Source: JAJTHB01 sp033763775 (GTDB taxonomy: Bacteria; Pseudomonadota; Alphaproteobacteria; Rickettsiales; SXRF01). Taken from it: a DNA stretch of 64,000 bases. The DNA is taken from positions 82,363 to 146,362 of the forward strand of contig JANRJW010000004.1 in NCBI GenBank assembly GCA_033763775.1. Reading direction: 5' to 3'. Of this stretch, positions 56,564 through 64,000 are shown piece by piece. The translations under genes were made by a program, and so were the position numbers. Under the pieces are notes generated by a model. That model did no database searches and was not told where the DNA came from. It saw nothing but the letters and a program-made list of their open reading frames with translations. Numbering within the stretch: position 1 is the first letter of the stretch; every line of letters starts with the position of its first letter.

Positions 56564-57714
56564 ACGCCATTGCACTGCAGATGTTGTTTGGGGATCGCGG
56601 TAAATACATCGCGATGATTATTGGCATTGGGTTTGCCTCGCTGATCATGACCCAGCAACCCTCCATTTTCTGGGGACTTCTCACGCGCACCTATGCCTTT
56701 ATTGGCGATGTTGCCGCGCCGGATATCTGGGTGATGGATCCCGGCGTGCAGTATGTTGAGGAACACAAACCCATGCGTGATACGGATCTGGCGCGCGTGC
56801 GGGGTGTGGCTGGCGTTGCCTGGGCGGCTCCGATGTATAAAAGCCTGATGGTGGCCAAGCTCCCGGATGGATCAACGCGCTCGATTGATTTAACGGGCCT
56901 TGATGACGCAACGCTGATCGGCGCACCGCCGCAAATCGTGGAAGGCTCGCTTGAATCGCTCCGGCAGGCTGATGGTGTGCTGGTGGATAAAGAAGCGGCT
57001 TTCACGCGGCTTCGTGTTTCCATGCCGGATGGCAGCACGCGGCCACTTGCCATCGGTGATGTGATGGAAATTAATGATCGCCGCGCTGTGGTGGTGGGTT
57101 ATGCGAAAGCCTCGCGCAATTTTGTGTTACAGCCTTTTATTTATACCACCTACACACGCGCGCTGACCTACGCACCGCAAAACCGCCGGCAGCTCACCTA
57201 TGTTCTGGTGAAGGCGCAGGAGGGAGTGGATATTCAGACGCTGGCGGATCGCATTTCGGGCGAGGTTGATCTGCTGGCGCTGACATCGGATCAGTTCAAA
57301 ACCGTCACCTTTGATTACTGGATGAAAAATACCGGCATTCCGATTAATTTTGGTATTTCGGTGACGCTGGGTTTTATTGTTGGCGCGGCGGTCGCCGGGC
57401 AGGCATTTTTCAACTTCATCCGCGAAAATCTGAAACAATATGCCGCGCTTAAGGCGATGGGGCTGCGCTCGGGCGTGCTGGTGCGCATGGTGCTGCTGCA
57501 ATCGCTGGTGGTGGGGCTGACGGGCTATGGCCTTGGGGTGGGGATGACGGCGCTGTTTGGCTACCTGATGCGCGACACGGTGCTCGCTTTCAGCATGCAC
57601 CCATTTATTCTTATTTTTGCGCTGGCAGGGGTGTTTCTGATTGTGGCGGCGGCGGCGCTGCTTTCCATCCGGCAAGTCATTAAAATTGATCCGGCGGTGG
57701 TGTTCCGTGGCTGA
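56560..57714 (+). CDS. FtsX-like ABC permease (DevC/MacB-type), TTG start
   Basis: 384 aa. TTG start overlapping the rppH stop. An N-terminal membrane helix (about 16-36) is followed by a roughly 220-residue periplasmic domain and three C-terminal helices with the FtsX signature (FINFGISVTLGFIVGAAVAGQAFFNFIRENLKQYAALKAMGLRSGVLVRMVLLQS). This is the four-helix layout of the MacB/DevC mechanotransmission type. The two genes after it supply the ATPase and periplasmic adaptor. Confidence 0.9.
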   Translation: MNAIALQMLFGDRGKYIAMIIGIGFASLIMTQQPSIFWGLLTRTYAFIGDVAAPDIWVMDPGVQYVEEHKPMRDTDLARVRGVAGVAWAAPMYKSLMVAKLPDGSTRSIDLTGLDDATLIGAPPQIVEGSLESLRQADGVLVDKEAAFTRLRVSMPDGSTRPLAIGDVMEINDRRAVVVGYAKASRNFVLQPFIYTTYTRALTYAPQNRRQLTYVLVKAQEGVDIQTLADRISGEVDLLALTSDQFKTVTFDYWMKNTGIPINFGISVTLGFIVGAAVAGQAFFNFIRENLKQYAALKAMGLRSGVLVRMVLLQSLVVGLTGYGLGVGMTALFGYLMRDTVLAFSMHPFILIFALAGVFLIVAAAALLSIRQVIKIDPAVVFRG

Positions 57715-58423
57715 GTTTGCAGTACGCTGTCAGGGGGTTGTGAAGCGTTTCGGTGAAGGTGCCGGCGAAGTTTATGCGCTGCGCGGGGTAGATCTTGATA
57801 TTCATGCGGGCGAGTTCATGATGCTGGTGGGGCCTTCTGGCTGCGGCAAAACAACGCTGATTTCGGTGATTGCCGGAATTCTGGCAGCCAGTGAAGGTGG
57901 CTGCGAGGTGCTTGGCGAGCGCTACGAAGCCATGCGCAGTAGTCAGAAGATGGATTTCAGGGCAAAAAATATTGGCTTTGTGTTTCAGCAGTTCAATCTG
58001 CTGCCATCACTTTCCATTGCAGAAAATGTAGCGATTCCAATGATCATCAACGGCCATGATCGCAGCAAGGCGATGCAGGCGGCGCGCGCCATGCTGGATG
58101 AGGTGGGGCTTGGTGACCGTGCAGGCAGCAAGCCTAACCTGCTTTCCGGCGGTCAGCAGCAGCGCGTGGCGATTGCCCGGGCGCTGGTGCATGAACCAAA
58201 AATATTGCTGTGCGACGAGCCGACGAGCGCGCTTGACCATACCACCGGTATGAAAATTCTCGATATGATGCGCTCCTTAAGCGCCCGCCATGGAACGACG
58301 CTGATTGTGGTGACGCATGACAGCCGCATTTTTAAATATGCCGACCGCATCGCTCATATGGACGACGGGCGCATTGATAAGCTACTATCCGCCAGCGAAT
58401 ATATGGAGACCGCGCACGCATGA
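57707..58423 (+). CDS. ABC transporter ATPase (DevA/LolD/MacB type), GTG start
   Basis: 238 aa from GTG 57707, which overlaps the permease stop by 8 nt. Walker A GPSGCGKTT, Q-loop FQQFNLLPSLSI, signature LSGGQQQRVAIARAL, Walker B ILLCDEPTSALD and the H-loop VVTHD are all intact. It powers the permease at 56560-57714. The substrate is unknown; glycolipids, peptides and lipoproteins are known for relatives. Confidence 0.94.
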   Translation: MAEFAVRCQGVVKRFGEGAGEVYALRGVDLDIHAGEFMMLVGPSGCGKTTLISVIAGILAASEGGCEVLGERYEAMRSSQKMDFRAKNIGFVFQQFNLLPSLSIAENVAIPMIINGHDRSKAMQAARAMLDEVGLGDRAGSKPNLLSGGQQQRVAIARALVHEPKILLCDEPTSALDHTTGMKILDMMRSLSARHGTTLIVVTHDSRIFKYADRIAHMDDGRIDKLLSASEYMETAHA

Positions 58424-59394
58424 TCACACGTTATGTTATACCCTTTCTGGGGCTTGTTGGCCTGCTATGGGCGGTGACGTTTGTCTTTACTATTGGTAAG
58501 GCAGAAACGCCGCAGCCTAACCAGCTTTCCCTGCCGCCAGCCGCACCCTTCGCGGCGACGATTTCCGGCACGGGCATTATTGAGGCGAACACCCGTAATA
58601 TCGAAGTTGGCAGCCATCTTTCCGGCATTGTCACGCAGGTGCCGGTGGTGGAAGGCAAGGTGGTGAAGCAGGGGGATCTGCTGTTTGCGCTCGATGACCG
58701 TGCGGCCAAAGCCGAGCTTGAGTCGCGCCAGAAGGATCTGGCTGCTGCGCAGGCAAGGCTGGAAACAGCGCGTGTGCAGCTCGCGGATGATCAGGATCAG
58801 CTGCGCCGTGCTGAATCGCTGAAGGTCGGGGTGGCGGTGAGCGAAGATGTGCTGATGCGCCGGCGCTTTGCGGCAAGGCGTGCGGCAGCGAATGTGACGC
58901 AGGCGGAAGCAGAAGTGGAAAGCGCCAAAGCACAGATGCAAAGCGCCGAAGTAACGCTGAGCCGCCTGAGCGTGACCGCGCCGATGGAAGGCCGTGTGCT
59001 GAAAGTGCGCGTGCAGCCGGGAGAATTTGTGCAGGCGGGGCAGCAGGTGGCGCCAATCTTAATGGGTAATGACACTCCGCTTTATGTGCGCGTGACGGTG
59101 GATGAAAATGATGTGTGGCGTTTTGCGCCAGAGGCAAAAGCCGAGGCAGCGCTGCGCAGCAATAAAGAGATTAAAGTGCCGCTGAAGTTTGTGCGTGTGG
59201 AGCCTTATGTGCAGCCTAAACAGAACCTAAGTGGCCGCAGCACTGAGCTGGTGGATACGCGTGTGCTGGAAGTGGTGTATGAAATTATGGGCGGTAGCGA
59301 GCAGCTGTTCATTGGCCAGCAGATGGATGTGTTTATTGAGGTCATGGCCGAAAAGCCAGCACAGCAGCCCGGCGAGAAGCAGGCAGCAAACTAG
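58420..59394 (+). CDS. HlyD/DevB-type periplasmic adaptor
   Basis: 324 aa. One N-terminal membrane anchor (about 7-24), then a lipoyl-type half (GIIEANTRNIEVGSHLSGIVTQVPVVEGKVVKQGDLLFALDD), an alpha-helical hairpin (about 90-175, Ala/Glu/Arg-rich coiled coil) and a beta-barrel (LSVTAPMEGRVLKVRVQPGEFVQAGQQ). It bridges the inner-membrane ABC pair and an outer-membrane channel such as TolC. It overlaps the ATPase by 4 nt, completing a permease-ATPase-adaptor operon. Confidence 0.92.
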   Translation: MITRYVIPFLGLVGLLWAVTFVFTIGKAETPQPNQLSLPPAAPFAATISGTGIIEANTRNIEVGSHLSGIVTQVPVVEGKVVKQGDLLFALDDRAAKAELESRQKDLAAAQARLETARVQLADDQDQLRRAESLKVGVAVSEDVLMRRRFAARRAAANVTQAEAEVESAKAQMQSAEVTLSRLSVTAPMEGRVLKVRVQPGEFVQAGQQVAPILMGNDTPLYVRVTVDENDVWRFAPEAKAEAALRSNKEIKVPLKFVRVEPYVQPKQNLSGRSTELVDTRVLEVVYEIMGGSEQLFIGQQMDVFIEVMAEKPAQQPGEKQAAN

Positions 59395-59617
59395 ACTGAT
59401 TAATGTTGCATTGTATCTTATTGAGATGCGCTGTATCATTATAAAACATTGTTGAATAAAGATTAAATTATTTCTGGCTAGACTAGCCATATAAAAATAG
59501 ACTAGTTTAATAAAAAATTAGTACACTTGCAGATAGAGTAATTTTATAAATTATACGTCGCACGAATGCAGGCGTATTGTTTCTGAAGCATTTAAGAGTA
59601 GGTGAGGAGTGGCAGGT
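59395..59617. promoter_or_regulatory. AT-rich promoter region of the chemoreceptor gene
   Basis: 223 nt without a gene. The palindrome TGGCTAG-A-CTAGCCA (59475-59489) is followed by ATATAAAAAT and may be a regulator site or the end of the exporter operon. A GAGGAG site at 59604-59609 lies 8 nt before ATG 59618, which sets the receptor's start. Confidence 0.5.
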
Positions 59618-61300
59618 ATGCTTTCCAATGTTTCGATTCGTGGCAAACTTTCCATCGGTTTTGGGGCGTTGCTGCTGCTTAGCACTGCGGTGTTTGTTTA
59701 TTTTTTCATCGGGCTTAAGGAAATTGAGCACTCCAAGGCTCGCCTCGAATATTCGTTCGATGCGGCGATGTTGGTGCAGGATATTGATCGCGAGATCATT
59801 GATTATGGCCGCTATGTGATCAAGTTTGCTGATGCGGGCGGTGAAAAACATCTTGATAAAATTGCAGAAATCGAAACTGAGCTAGCGGATCATGTCAACA
59901 AGCTTCAAGAGCTGACAAAGGGGACAGAAAATGAAGAAAAGCTGAGCCAGATCAAAGCGCAGGTTGACGGCTTGCTGGTTCAGTTTGATGGTCTGGAAAA
60001 GCTCAAAGCTGAGATTCCAGGTGGTGATTTATTGAATGAGGCGCGGGGTTATCAGGCGGTAATGAGCATTCAGAACGACATTGATGCTACCGAGCATACC
60101 ACCGATCTGGTGAAAGAACTGATCCTCAAAGAGGAAGACAAGAATCAGCGGGCGATTGATGATCTGATTGCTGCTAAGGTTGTAGCAGTGATGATTGCAG
60201 GTTTGCTCGAGCTGGTGATCGGTGCAGCGCTTGCAGTGGTGATTGCCGGGGCGATTGCAAAACCGATGGCGCAGCTCAACAAGCAGATGAAGCAGCTGGC
60301 TGACGATAAGCTGGATATTACCGTTGATGGCACTAAGCGCCGCGATGAGGTGGGTATGATGGCTGGCACGGTGAAATATTTCCAGGAAGTGCTGATTAAA
60401 AACAAAGCGATGGCTGAGGCCGAGCGCAAGGAACAGGAACGCAAGCTCGAGCGCCAGCGTCGTGTTGATCAGTTGATTGCGGCCTTTGATGCCAGCGCGT
60501 CGCAGGCGGTGTCTACTCTCGCCGCAGCATCCACAGAGCTGGCGCAGACGGCTAATGATATGAACCGCGTGGCAACCAGCACCAACCAGCAGACCGTGAC
60601 GGTTGCGAACGCCTCGAACCAGACCGCAGGAACCGTGCAGTCGGTGGCGGCGGCGGCGGAAGAAATGTCGGCCTCCATTCGCGAGATTTCGAAACAGATC
60701 AGCCAGTCGGCGGATATTGTGCGCGAAGCGATGGATCAGGCGCGACAGGCGGATGAAACATCCAAAGCCATGCTGGATGCTTCACGTGCCATCAGCTCGG
60801 TCACCGAGCTGATTGAAAGCATTGCAAGCCAGATCAACCTGCTGGCGCTGAATGCCACCATCGAATCCGCGCGCGCGGGCGAGGCTGGCAAAGGGTTTGC
60901 TGTCGTTGCTAGTGAAGTAAAAAACCTCGCCGGCCAGACGACGAAAGCGACCGAAGATATTCGCCAGCAGCTATCAGGTTTGCAGGATATGGCGGAAAAT
61001 GTCGCGCAGGCGCTGCTCAAAGTGTCCGGCTCGATTGATCGCGTGAATCAGGTGTCCGGCAATATCGCCTCGGCCGTGGAAGAGCAGACCGCGGTGACCA
61101 ACGAGATTGCCACCAATATGAACATGGCTTCCAGCGGTGTCGGCCAGATCAATGATAATATCGGCAATATCAAACAATCCACCGAATCCACCACCGCCGC
61201 TACCCAGCAGATTCTTGGCGCTTCTGGCATGCTTTCCAAGCAGGCAGAGGATCTGAACGCGCAGGTGCGCAGCTTCCTGGAGTCGATCCGCGCGGCTTAG
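59618..61300 (+). CDS. Methyl-accepting chemotaxis protein
   Basis: 560 aa from ATG 59618 (chosen by ribosome-binding site spacing; a GTG at 59609 is too close to it). TM1 lies at about 11-31 and TM2 at about 190-214. Between them is a helical-bundle sensor of about 155 residues. HAMP follows (AKPMAQLNKQMKQLADDKLDITVDG). The cytoplasmic hairpin tip has INLLALNATIESARAGEAGKGFAVVASEVKNLA, the CheA/CheW contact site. No CheB/CheR tether pentapeptide is at the C-terminus. No che or flagellar gene is in the window; the ligand is unknown. Confidence 0.94.
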   Translation: MLSNVSIRGKLSIGFGALLLLSTAVFVYFFIGLKEIEHSKARLEYSFDAAMLVQDIDREIIDYGRYVIKFADAGGEKHLDKIAEIETELADHVNKLQELTKGTENEEKLSQIKAQVDGLLVQFDGLEKLKAEIPGGDLLNEARGYQAVMSIQNDIDATEHTTDLVKELILKEEDKNQRAIDDLIAAKVVAVMIAGLLELVIGAALAVVIAGAIAKPMAQLNKQMKQLADDKLDITVDGTKRRDEVGMMAGTVKYFQEVLIKNKAMAEAERKEQERKLERQRRVDQLIAAFDASASQAVSTLAAASTELAQTANDMNRVATSTNQQTVTVANASNQTAGTVQSVAAAAEEMSASIREISKQISQSADIVREAMDQARQADETSKAMLDASRAISSVTELIESIASQINLLALNATIESARAGEAGKGFAVVASEVKNLAGQTTKATEDIRQQLSGLQDMAENVAQALLKVSGSIDRVNQVSGNIASAVEEQTAVTNEIATNMNMASSGVGQINDNIGNIKQSTESTTAATQQILGASGMLSKQAEDLNAQVRSFLESIRAA

Positions 61301-61306
61301 AAAAGG

Positions 61307-61744
61307 CTAGGCCGTAATACCCGCCTGCCGTAGCTCTGCTGCAATTTTTGCAATGCTTTCGGGGCTGCGCGTGGCATCTTTGTTATTCACTGCGATTTGC
61401 TGAAGCGCTCTGTTCTGGTCGGCATTTAGCCACAGTTTTCTGGTGACATCATTGATGAAATTAATCAGCGGGCCGCTATCGCCAAAAACATCTGTGAAGC
61501 TGCTGGTGAAGGCAAAGACATTTCGCCCAGCGCCCGGCTTGCTGCCCAGAGTGTTTAAGGTCTGGTTGATGGTGATGGAAATTGTTTCCTGTATTCTGAT
61601 GGCAAGCTCGGTGATGTTTAGTCTTTTGCCCGCACTGCTCAAGAAATCATCAAAATCAGCACTGGTGGCACGGTTGTGTATTGTGTCGCGCGCGCCAGAG
61701 CTTGATATTTGGGAGGTGTAAAGATTGTCCGGTATGAGCTGCAT
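61307..61744 (-). CDS. Hypothetical protein, 145 aa
   Basis: Soluble, no signal peptide. I do not recognise the family. It has a Ser-rich N-terminus and a helical C-terminal half (FINDVTRKLWLNADQNRALQQIAVNNKDATRSPESIAKIAAELRQAGI). An AGGAT site is 5 nt before the ATG. It converges with the chemoreceptor, 6 nt between stops, so the two mRNAs may overlap. Confidence 0.65.
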   Translation of the reverse strand: MQLIPDNLYTSQISSSGARDTIHNRATSADFDDFLSSAGKRLNITELAIRIQETISITINQTLNTLGSKPGAGRNVFAFTSSFTDVFGDSGPLINFINDVTRKLWLNADQNRALQQIAVNNKDATRSPESIAKIAAELRQAGITA

Positions 61745-61994
61745 AGGTCATCCTGCCTGTGGGGTTCAACGGTGGCGTTAGTATTTATGCAATTATCAGG
61801 CCAGAAAATAGTTGAGTGGTAGCGGCTCCCATGCTTTGCTACAGCTGCTTAAGGATCCTGCGGGTGCTTGATTTTCTGAGCGCCAAAGCCACTAAGAAAA
61901 TCTAAGCGGTGCACCAGCGCGGAAAAACTTCGAACCGGATGATGAAATTAATTAAAGGTTTACAAGGTATGTGGAAATTGTTCAAATATTCTCA

Positions 61995-62315
61995 TTATTG
62001 TACAGCACCTGAGTCCGAAGCAGTTCCTTTTCTATGAGTCCTATTATATCCAATTGCAGGATCACTGGACTTATAAAAGCGTATTAACTCGCTTTCTTTC
62101 TTGGTAACTTCTTTTTTGCAGGGGGATTCAAAGATGATCTCTTTTCTTAAAGAAAAGTCCGAAAGCCGCTCTTTAGTAAAATCTTGCTCGACGTCCGCAT
62201 TGTGCCATGAGCCAAAGTAACGAATAGAGTGGCCTTCTGTACCTATATCCTTCCCTATGTAAATTTTGCCGTTAGGGAAAGTGATCTTATAAACTACATA
62301 CTGAAATTTTTTCAC
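61995..62315 (-). CDS. GIY-YIG nuclease-like protein
   Basis: 106 aa. The opening FQYVVYKITFPNGKIYIGKDIGTEGHSIRYFGSW contains the two-strand VYKI..GKIYIG core of GIY-YIG endonucleases. The C-terminal VTKKESELIRFYKSSDPAIGYNRT also fits, with the Glu and Asn found in the family. GC is low. Stand-alone small GIY-YIG proteins are often found beside phage or mobile DNA. It is the first of two such genes here. Confidence 0.75.
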   Translation of the reverse strand: MKKFQYVVYKITFPNGKIYIGKDIGTEGHSIRYFGSWHNADVEQDFTKERLSDFSLRKEIIFESPCKKEVTKKESELIRFYKSSDPAIGYNRTHRKGTASDSGAVQ

Positions 62316-62429
62316 ATTTAGAACAGCACATCTATTTGAATTGCATCATTCCTATCCGATTTCATGAAAAATAGGTATCGGAAAGTTAGAACCAGAGCCA
62401 ACTCAGGATCCCACGCGGAACTATAAAGA

Positions 62430-62672
62430 TCAGATTAGCCGTTTACTGGCAAATGCCCTGCCAGAGTGAGATTTTAAGTATTTTTCAAATTCAAGCGCTT
62501 TGTGTTTATTTGGAAAAGCACAATACCAGATCATCTGCCAAGGCGCAAATTTAGATGTGTGGGTTGATTTTTCAGCATTGTGGTCGGCTAAGCGCTGTTT
62601 GAGATCTTCTGTTGCGCCGGTATATTCTTGCTCGGGAAAATCGATGCTTCTGAGAATATAAACGTACCACAT
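62430..62672 (-). CDS. Small GIY-YIG domain protein (YhbQ/UPF0213-like)
   Basis: 80 aa from MWYVYILRSIDFPEQEYTGATEDLKQRLADHNAEKSTHT. This is the typical small GIY-YIG protein (Y.YIL.S...Y.G.T.DL..RL..HN.G...) ending ALEFEKYLKSHSGRAFASKRL. An upstream frame that runs through a palindromic repeat is not used. It may bind or nick structured DNA; cellular function is uncertain. Confidence 0.85.
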   Translation of the reverse strand: MWYVYILRSIDFPEQEYTGATEDLKQRLADHNAEKSTHTSKFAPWQMIWYCAFPNKHKALEFEKYLKSHSGRAFASKRLI

Positions 62673-62685
62673 AAAATCCTCTAGC

Positions 62686-62785
62686 CCCTCTTCGCCCTTC
62701 GGGCTACGCCGGGCACTGCTTCGCCTAAGATCGCCTACGCTAAGAGTGGCTGCGCCACGCATAGCCGAAGGCGAAGCGTGGTGCT
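62686..62785. repeat. Hairpin-rich repeat upstream of the GIY-YIG gene
   Basis: Contains GCCC-TTC-GGGC, GTGGC-TGC-GCCAC and arms GCCTTCGGCTATGCG/CGTAGCCCGAAGGGC. The density of hairpins is like that of alphaproteobacterial palindromic repeats. It lies between the GIY-YIG gene and the phage remnant. Confidence 0.65.
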
Positions 62786-62918
62786 CCCCCGCGGACTAAA
62801 CTCGAACCGGGTTGAGCAATTACAGGTGGTTATAAAAGACTGGGTGGAGATTTACAAGTCCCCGCCGCAACTGGATGGTAAAACCTTCCAGTGGGAACCG
62901 CTAAGTGTAGCAGCGTAG
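62781..62918 (+). pseudogene. 3' remnant of a phage-type gene
   Basis: The frame ending at TAG 62916-62918 reads ...EQLQVVIKDWVEIYKSPPQLDGKTFQWEPLSVAA. It has a coding look but no start; its 5' part runs into the hairpin-rich repeat. It lies 15 nt before the tail-protein gene in the same direction, as in a phage structural operon. I read it as the tail of a truncated upstream gene. The family is unknown. Confidence 0.45.
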
Positions 62919-62933
62919 CAAGGACATCAAGCC

Positions 62934-63515
62934 ATGACATTTGACCTATCAGTGGAAAGCGACATCAAATCGCTGCGCCGGGGGCTGCACGCCCTAGAAA
63001 AGCAGGTTGTGCCGGAGGCAACGGTTCGGACGCTAAACCGGGTAGCAGACAGCGCAAAGGTCGCCAGTGCCTCGCATATCGCCCCGCAGATGGGTAGCAG
63101 GCAGGCTGGTATAAAGCGGCGTATCGAAACGCGCCGTGCCAGCTTCAAACGCCTGTGGGCGACGCTGGTGGCAAGTGATCGCCCCCTGCATCTTATCGAA
63201 TTCGTGGTGGGGTCGCGCAAGCCGACGCAGCAGCCCGGTGGGAAGCGCGGTCCCGTAAAAGCGAAGGCATGGGGAAAAACGAAAACCTATCGCGGAGCGT
63301 TCATCGCACCGCGTAAGAAAGGGTCGAGCAGCACGGAAGTGTATGTGAGGAAATCAGGAAAGCGGTTACCGCTGAAGATGCTGTTTGGTCCCGGCATCAT
63401 GCAGCTATTCAAGCAACGGGAGAATGCGGCAATCATGGAAACCAAGGTAAAAGAGCGCCTGCCGGTGGAGTTTACGCAGAACCTCGCCTATTACCTGTCG
63501 CGGTTGAAGCGTTAG
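62934..63515 (+). CDS. Phage minor tail protein Z-like protein
   Basis: 193 aa, basic, no membrane helix. The layout (helical MTFDLSVESDIKSLRRGLHALEKQVVPEATVRTLNRVADSAKVA, Arg-rich middle RQAGIKRRIETRRASFKRLWATL, and terminal FKQRENAAIMETKVKERLPVEFTQNLAYYL) resembles prophage minor tail protein Z (GPZ), which helps assemble or connect the tail. An AAGGA site lies upstream. Few other phage genes are seen, so it is part of a remnant that may continue past the window. Confidence 0.7.
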   Translation: MTFDLSVESDIKSLRRGLHALEKQVVPEATVRTLNRVADSAKVASASHIAPQMGSRQAGIKRRIETRRASFKRLWATLVASDRPLHLIEFVVGSRKPTQQPGGKRGPVKAKAWGKTKTYRGAFIAPRKKGSSSTEVYVRKSGKRLPLKMLFGPGIMQLFKQRENAAIMETKVKERLPVEFTQNLAYYLSRLKR

Positions 63516-63853
63516 TATTCGCTGGTGAGCATGATGGTGAGAACGCGGGTGGTGATGTCCGGGTTGGTCGGGTCTTCAGAGCCGTATTCCAAACGGTTGT
63601 CGTAATAGCTGATTTTCCAGAAACAGCTAACCCCGTTCACCACTACCTTGCCGAAGTCATGCTCACCATACGGGTCGTTATCCTCGGTGAATGTATCGAA
63701 CTCCTGCACTGCGCGGAAGATGGCGTGCTGTGTGTCTTCCGGCAGTGCGGTGATGCCGGGTGTCATCATCACTTTGCCACCCCAGTATGTCTGGCGCAGC
63801 CGGTCATTGAGGGCGGCGATGCGGGTGATGGTGGTGTCGGGTACAGTCTGCAT
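63512..63853 (-). CDS. DUF3768 family protein
   Basis: 113 aa from MQTVPDTTITRIAALNDRLRQTYWGGKVMMTPGITALP, with AAAGGAG 7 nt upstream. DUF3768 proteins share this opening and the EFDTFTEDNDPYGEHDFG...FWKISYYD segment. They are typical of alphaproteobacterial plasmids and phages; function unknown. It overlaps the tail gene's end by 4 nt on the opposite strand. Confidence 0.85.
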   Translation of the reverse strand: MQTVPDTTITRIAALNDRLRQTYWGGKVMMTPGITALPEDTQHAIFRAVQEFDTFTEDNDPYGEHDFGKVVVNGVSCFWKISYYDNRLEYGSEDPTNPDITTRVLTIMLTSEY

Positions 63854-63913
63854 ATGTTTCTCCTTTAGGAACAGTTGGTTATTCCTAAACGGATAACAGG
63901 GCTGCACCTGCAA

Positions 63914-64000
63914 TCAACGCTCTTTTATATGGTATTACAATAACTTGAACAGGTGTGCCGATGCCATTTTAGCATGGGGTGCTGCCTTGGTCATGGCCTC
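63914..64000. other. Window end, nothing resolved
   Basis: Carries the upstream region of the DUF3768 gene. No complete feature is seen. Confidence 0.3.

Overview
The window reads as chromosomal DNA of a free-living, aerobic alphaproteobacterium. The evidence is the gene order of the aa3 cytochrome oxidase operon (coxB-coxA ... ctaB-CoxF-like-ctaG-coxC-DUF983), a MaeB malic enzyme fused to a phosphotransacetylase domain, a CoaBC-Dut pair, a chemoreceptor, and abundant short palindromic repeats. No species can be named from the sequence. Coding density is high and most genes belong to tightly overlapping operons.

Layout. 1-2300: the truncated start of an unknown gene, a small orphan gene and tldD, with palindromic repeats between them. 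2372-10599: the oxidase operon, interrupted by two unfamiliar genes (5027-7540). The second of these begins with a diverged copy of the 5' end of ctaB. 10600-11400: two parS-like palindromes around a repeat element, then a RelBE/ParDE-like toxin-antitoxin pair. 11403-22618: housekeeping genes (maeB, mutS, coaBC, dut, cysK, VUT transporter, thiF-like, SH3 protein, phoU). 22655-39898: an approximately 17 kb surface-glycan locus for a legionaminic-acid-type nonulosonic sugar. It has LegB, LegC, LegG, LegI, LegF and a PtmE-like CBS-nucleotidyltransferase. It also has an amidotransferase with HisF- and HisH-like partners (acetamidino group), a methyltransferase, PtmA- and PtmF-like dehydrogenases, a glycosyltransferase, a polyprenyl-phosphate sugar transferase and a MurJ-like flippase. 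A formyltransferase stands where an N-acetyltransferase (LegH) would be expected, so the sugar may be N-formylated. 39983-42671: a low-GC islet (two VOC proteins and a DUF3800 protein) between about 180 bp direct repeats next to tRNA-Ser(CGA), with the tRNA 3' end repeated. 42942-52292: rplU-rpmA, obgE, proB-[TA]-proA-nadD-[HicBA]-rsfS-rlmH-gpmI. 52289-56563: envC, ctpA, divergent polysaccharide deacetylase, rppH. 56560-59394: a DevBCA/MacAB-like exporter. 59618-61744: a chemoreceptor and an unknown gene. 61995-64000: GIY-YIG genes and phage remnants.

The most striking theme is repeat invasion of conserved genes. Palindromic GGGAGAGGG-type elements lie in frame inside mutS, coaBC, nadD and gpmI and are apparently translated. 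gpmI carries a second, unrelated 66 bp (22-codon) palindromic element. This resembles Rickettsia palindromic elements but with different sequences. Other points: rsfS appears to start at an ATT codon with a good Shine-Dalgarno sequence; the oxidase operon holds a possible transglutaminase-fold protein and an exapted ctaB helix; three toxin-antitoxin pairs sit inside or beside conserved operons.
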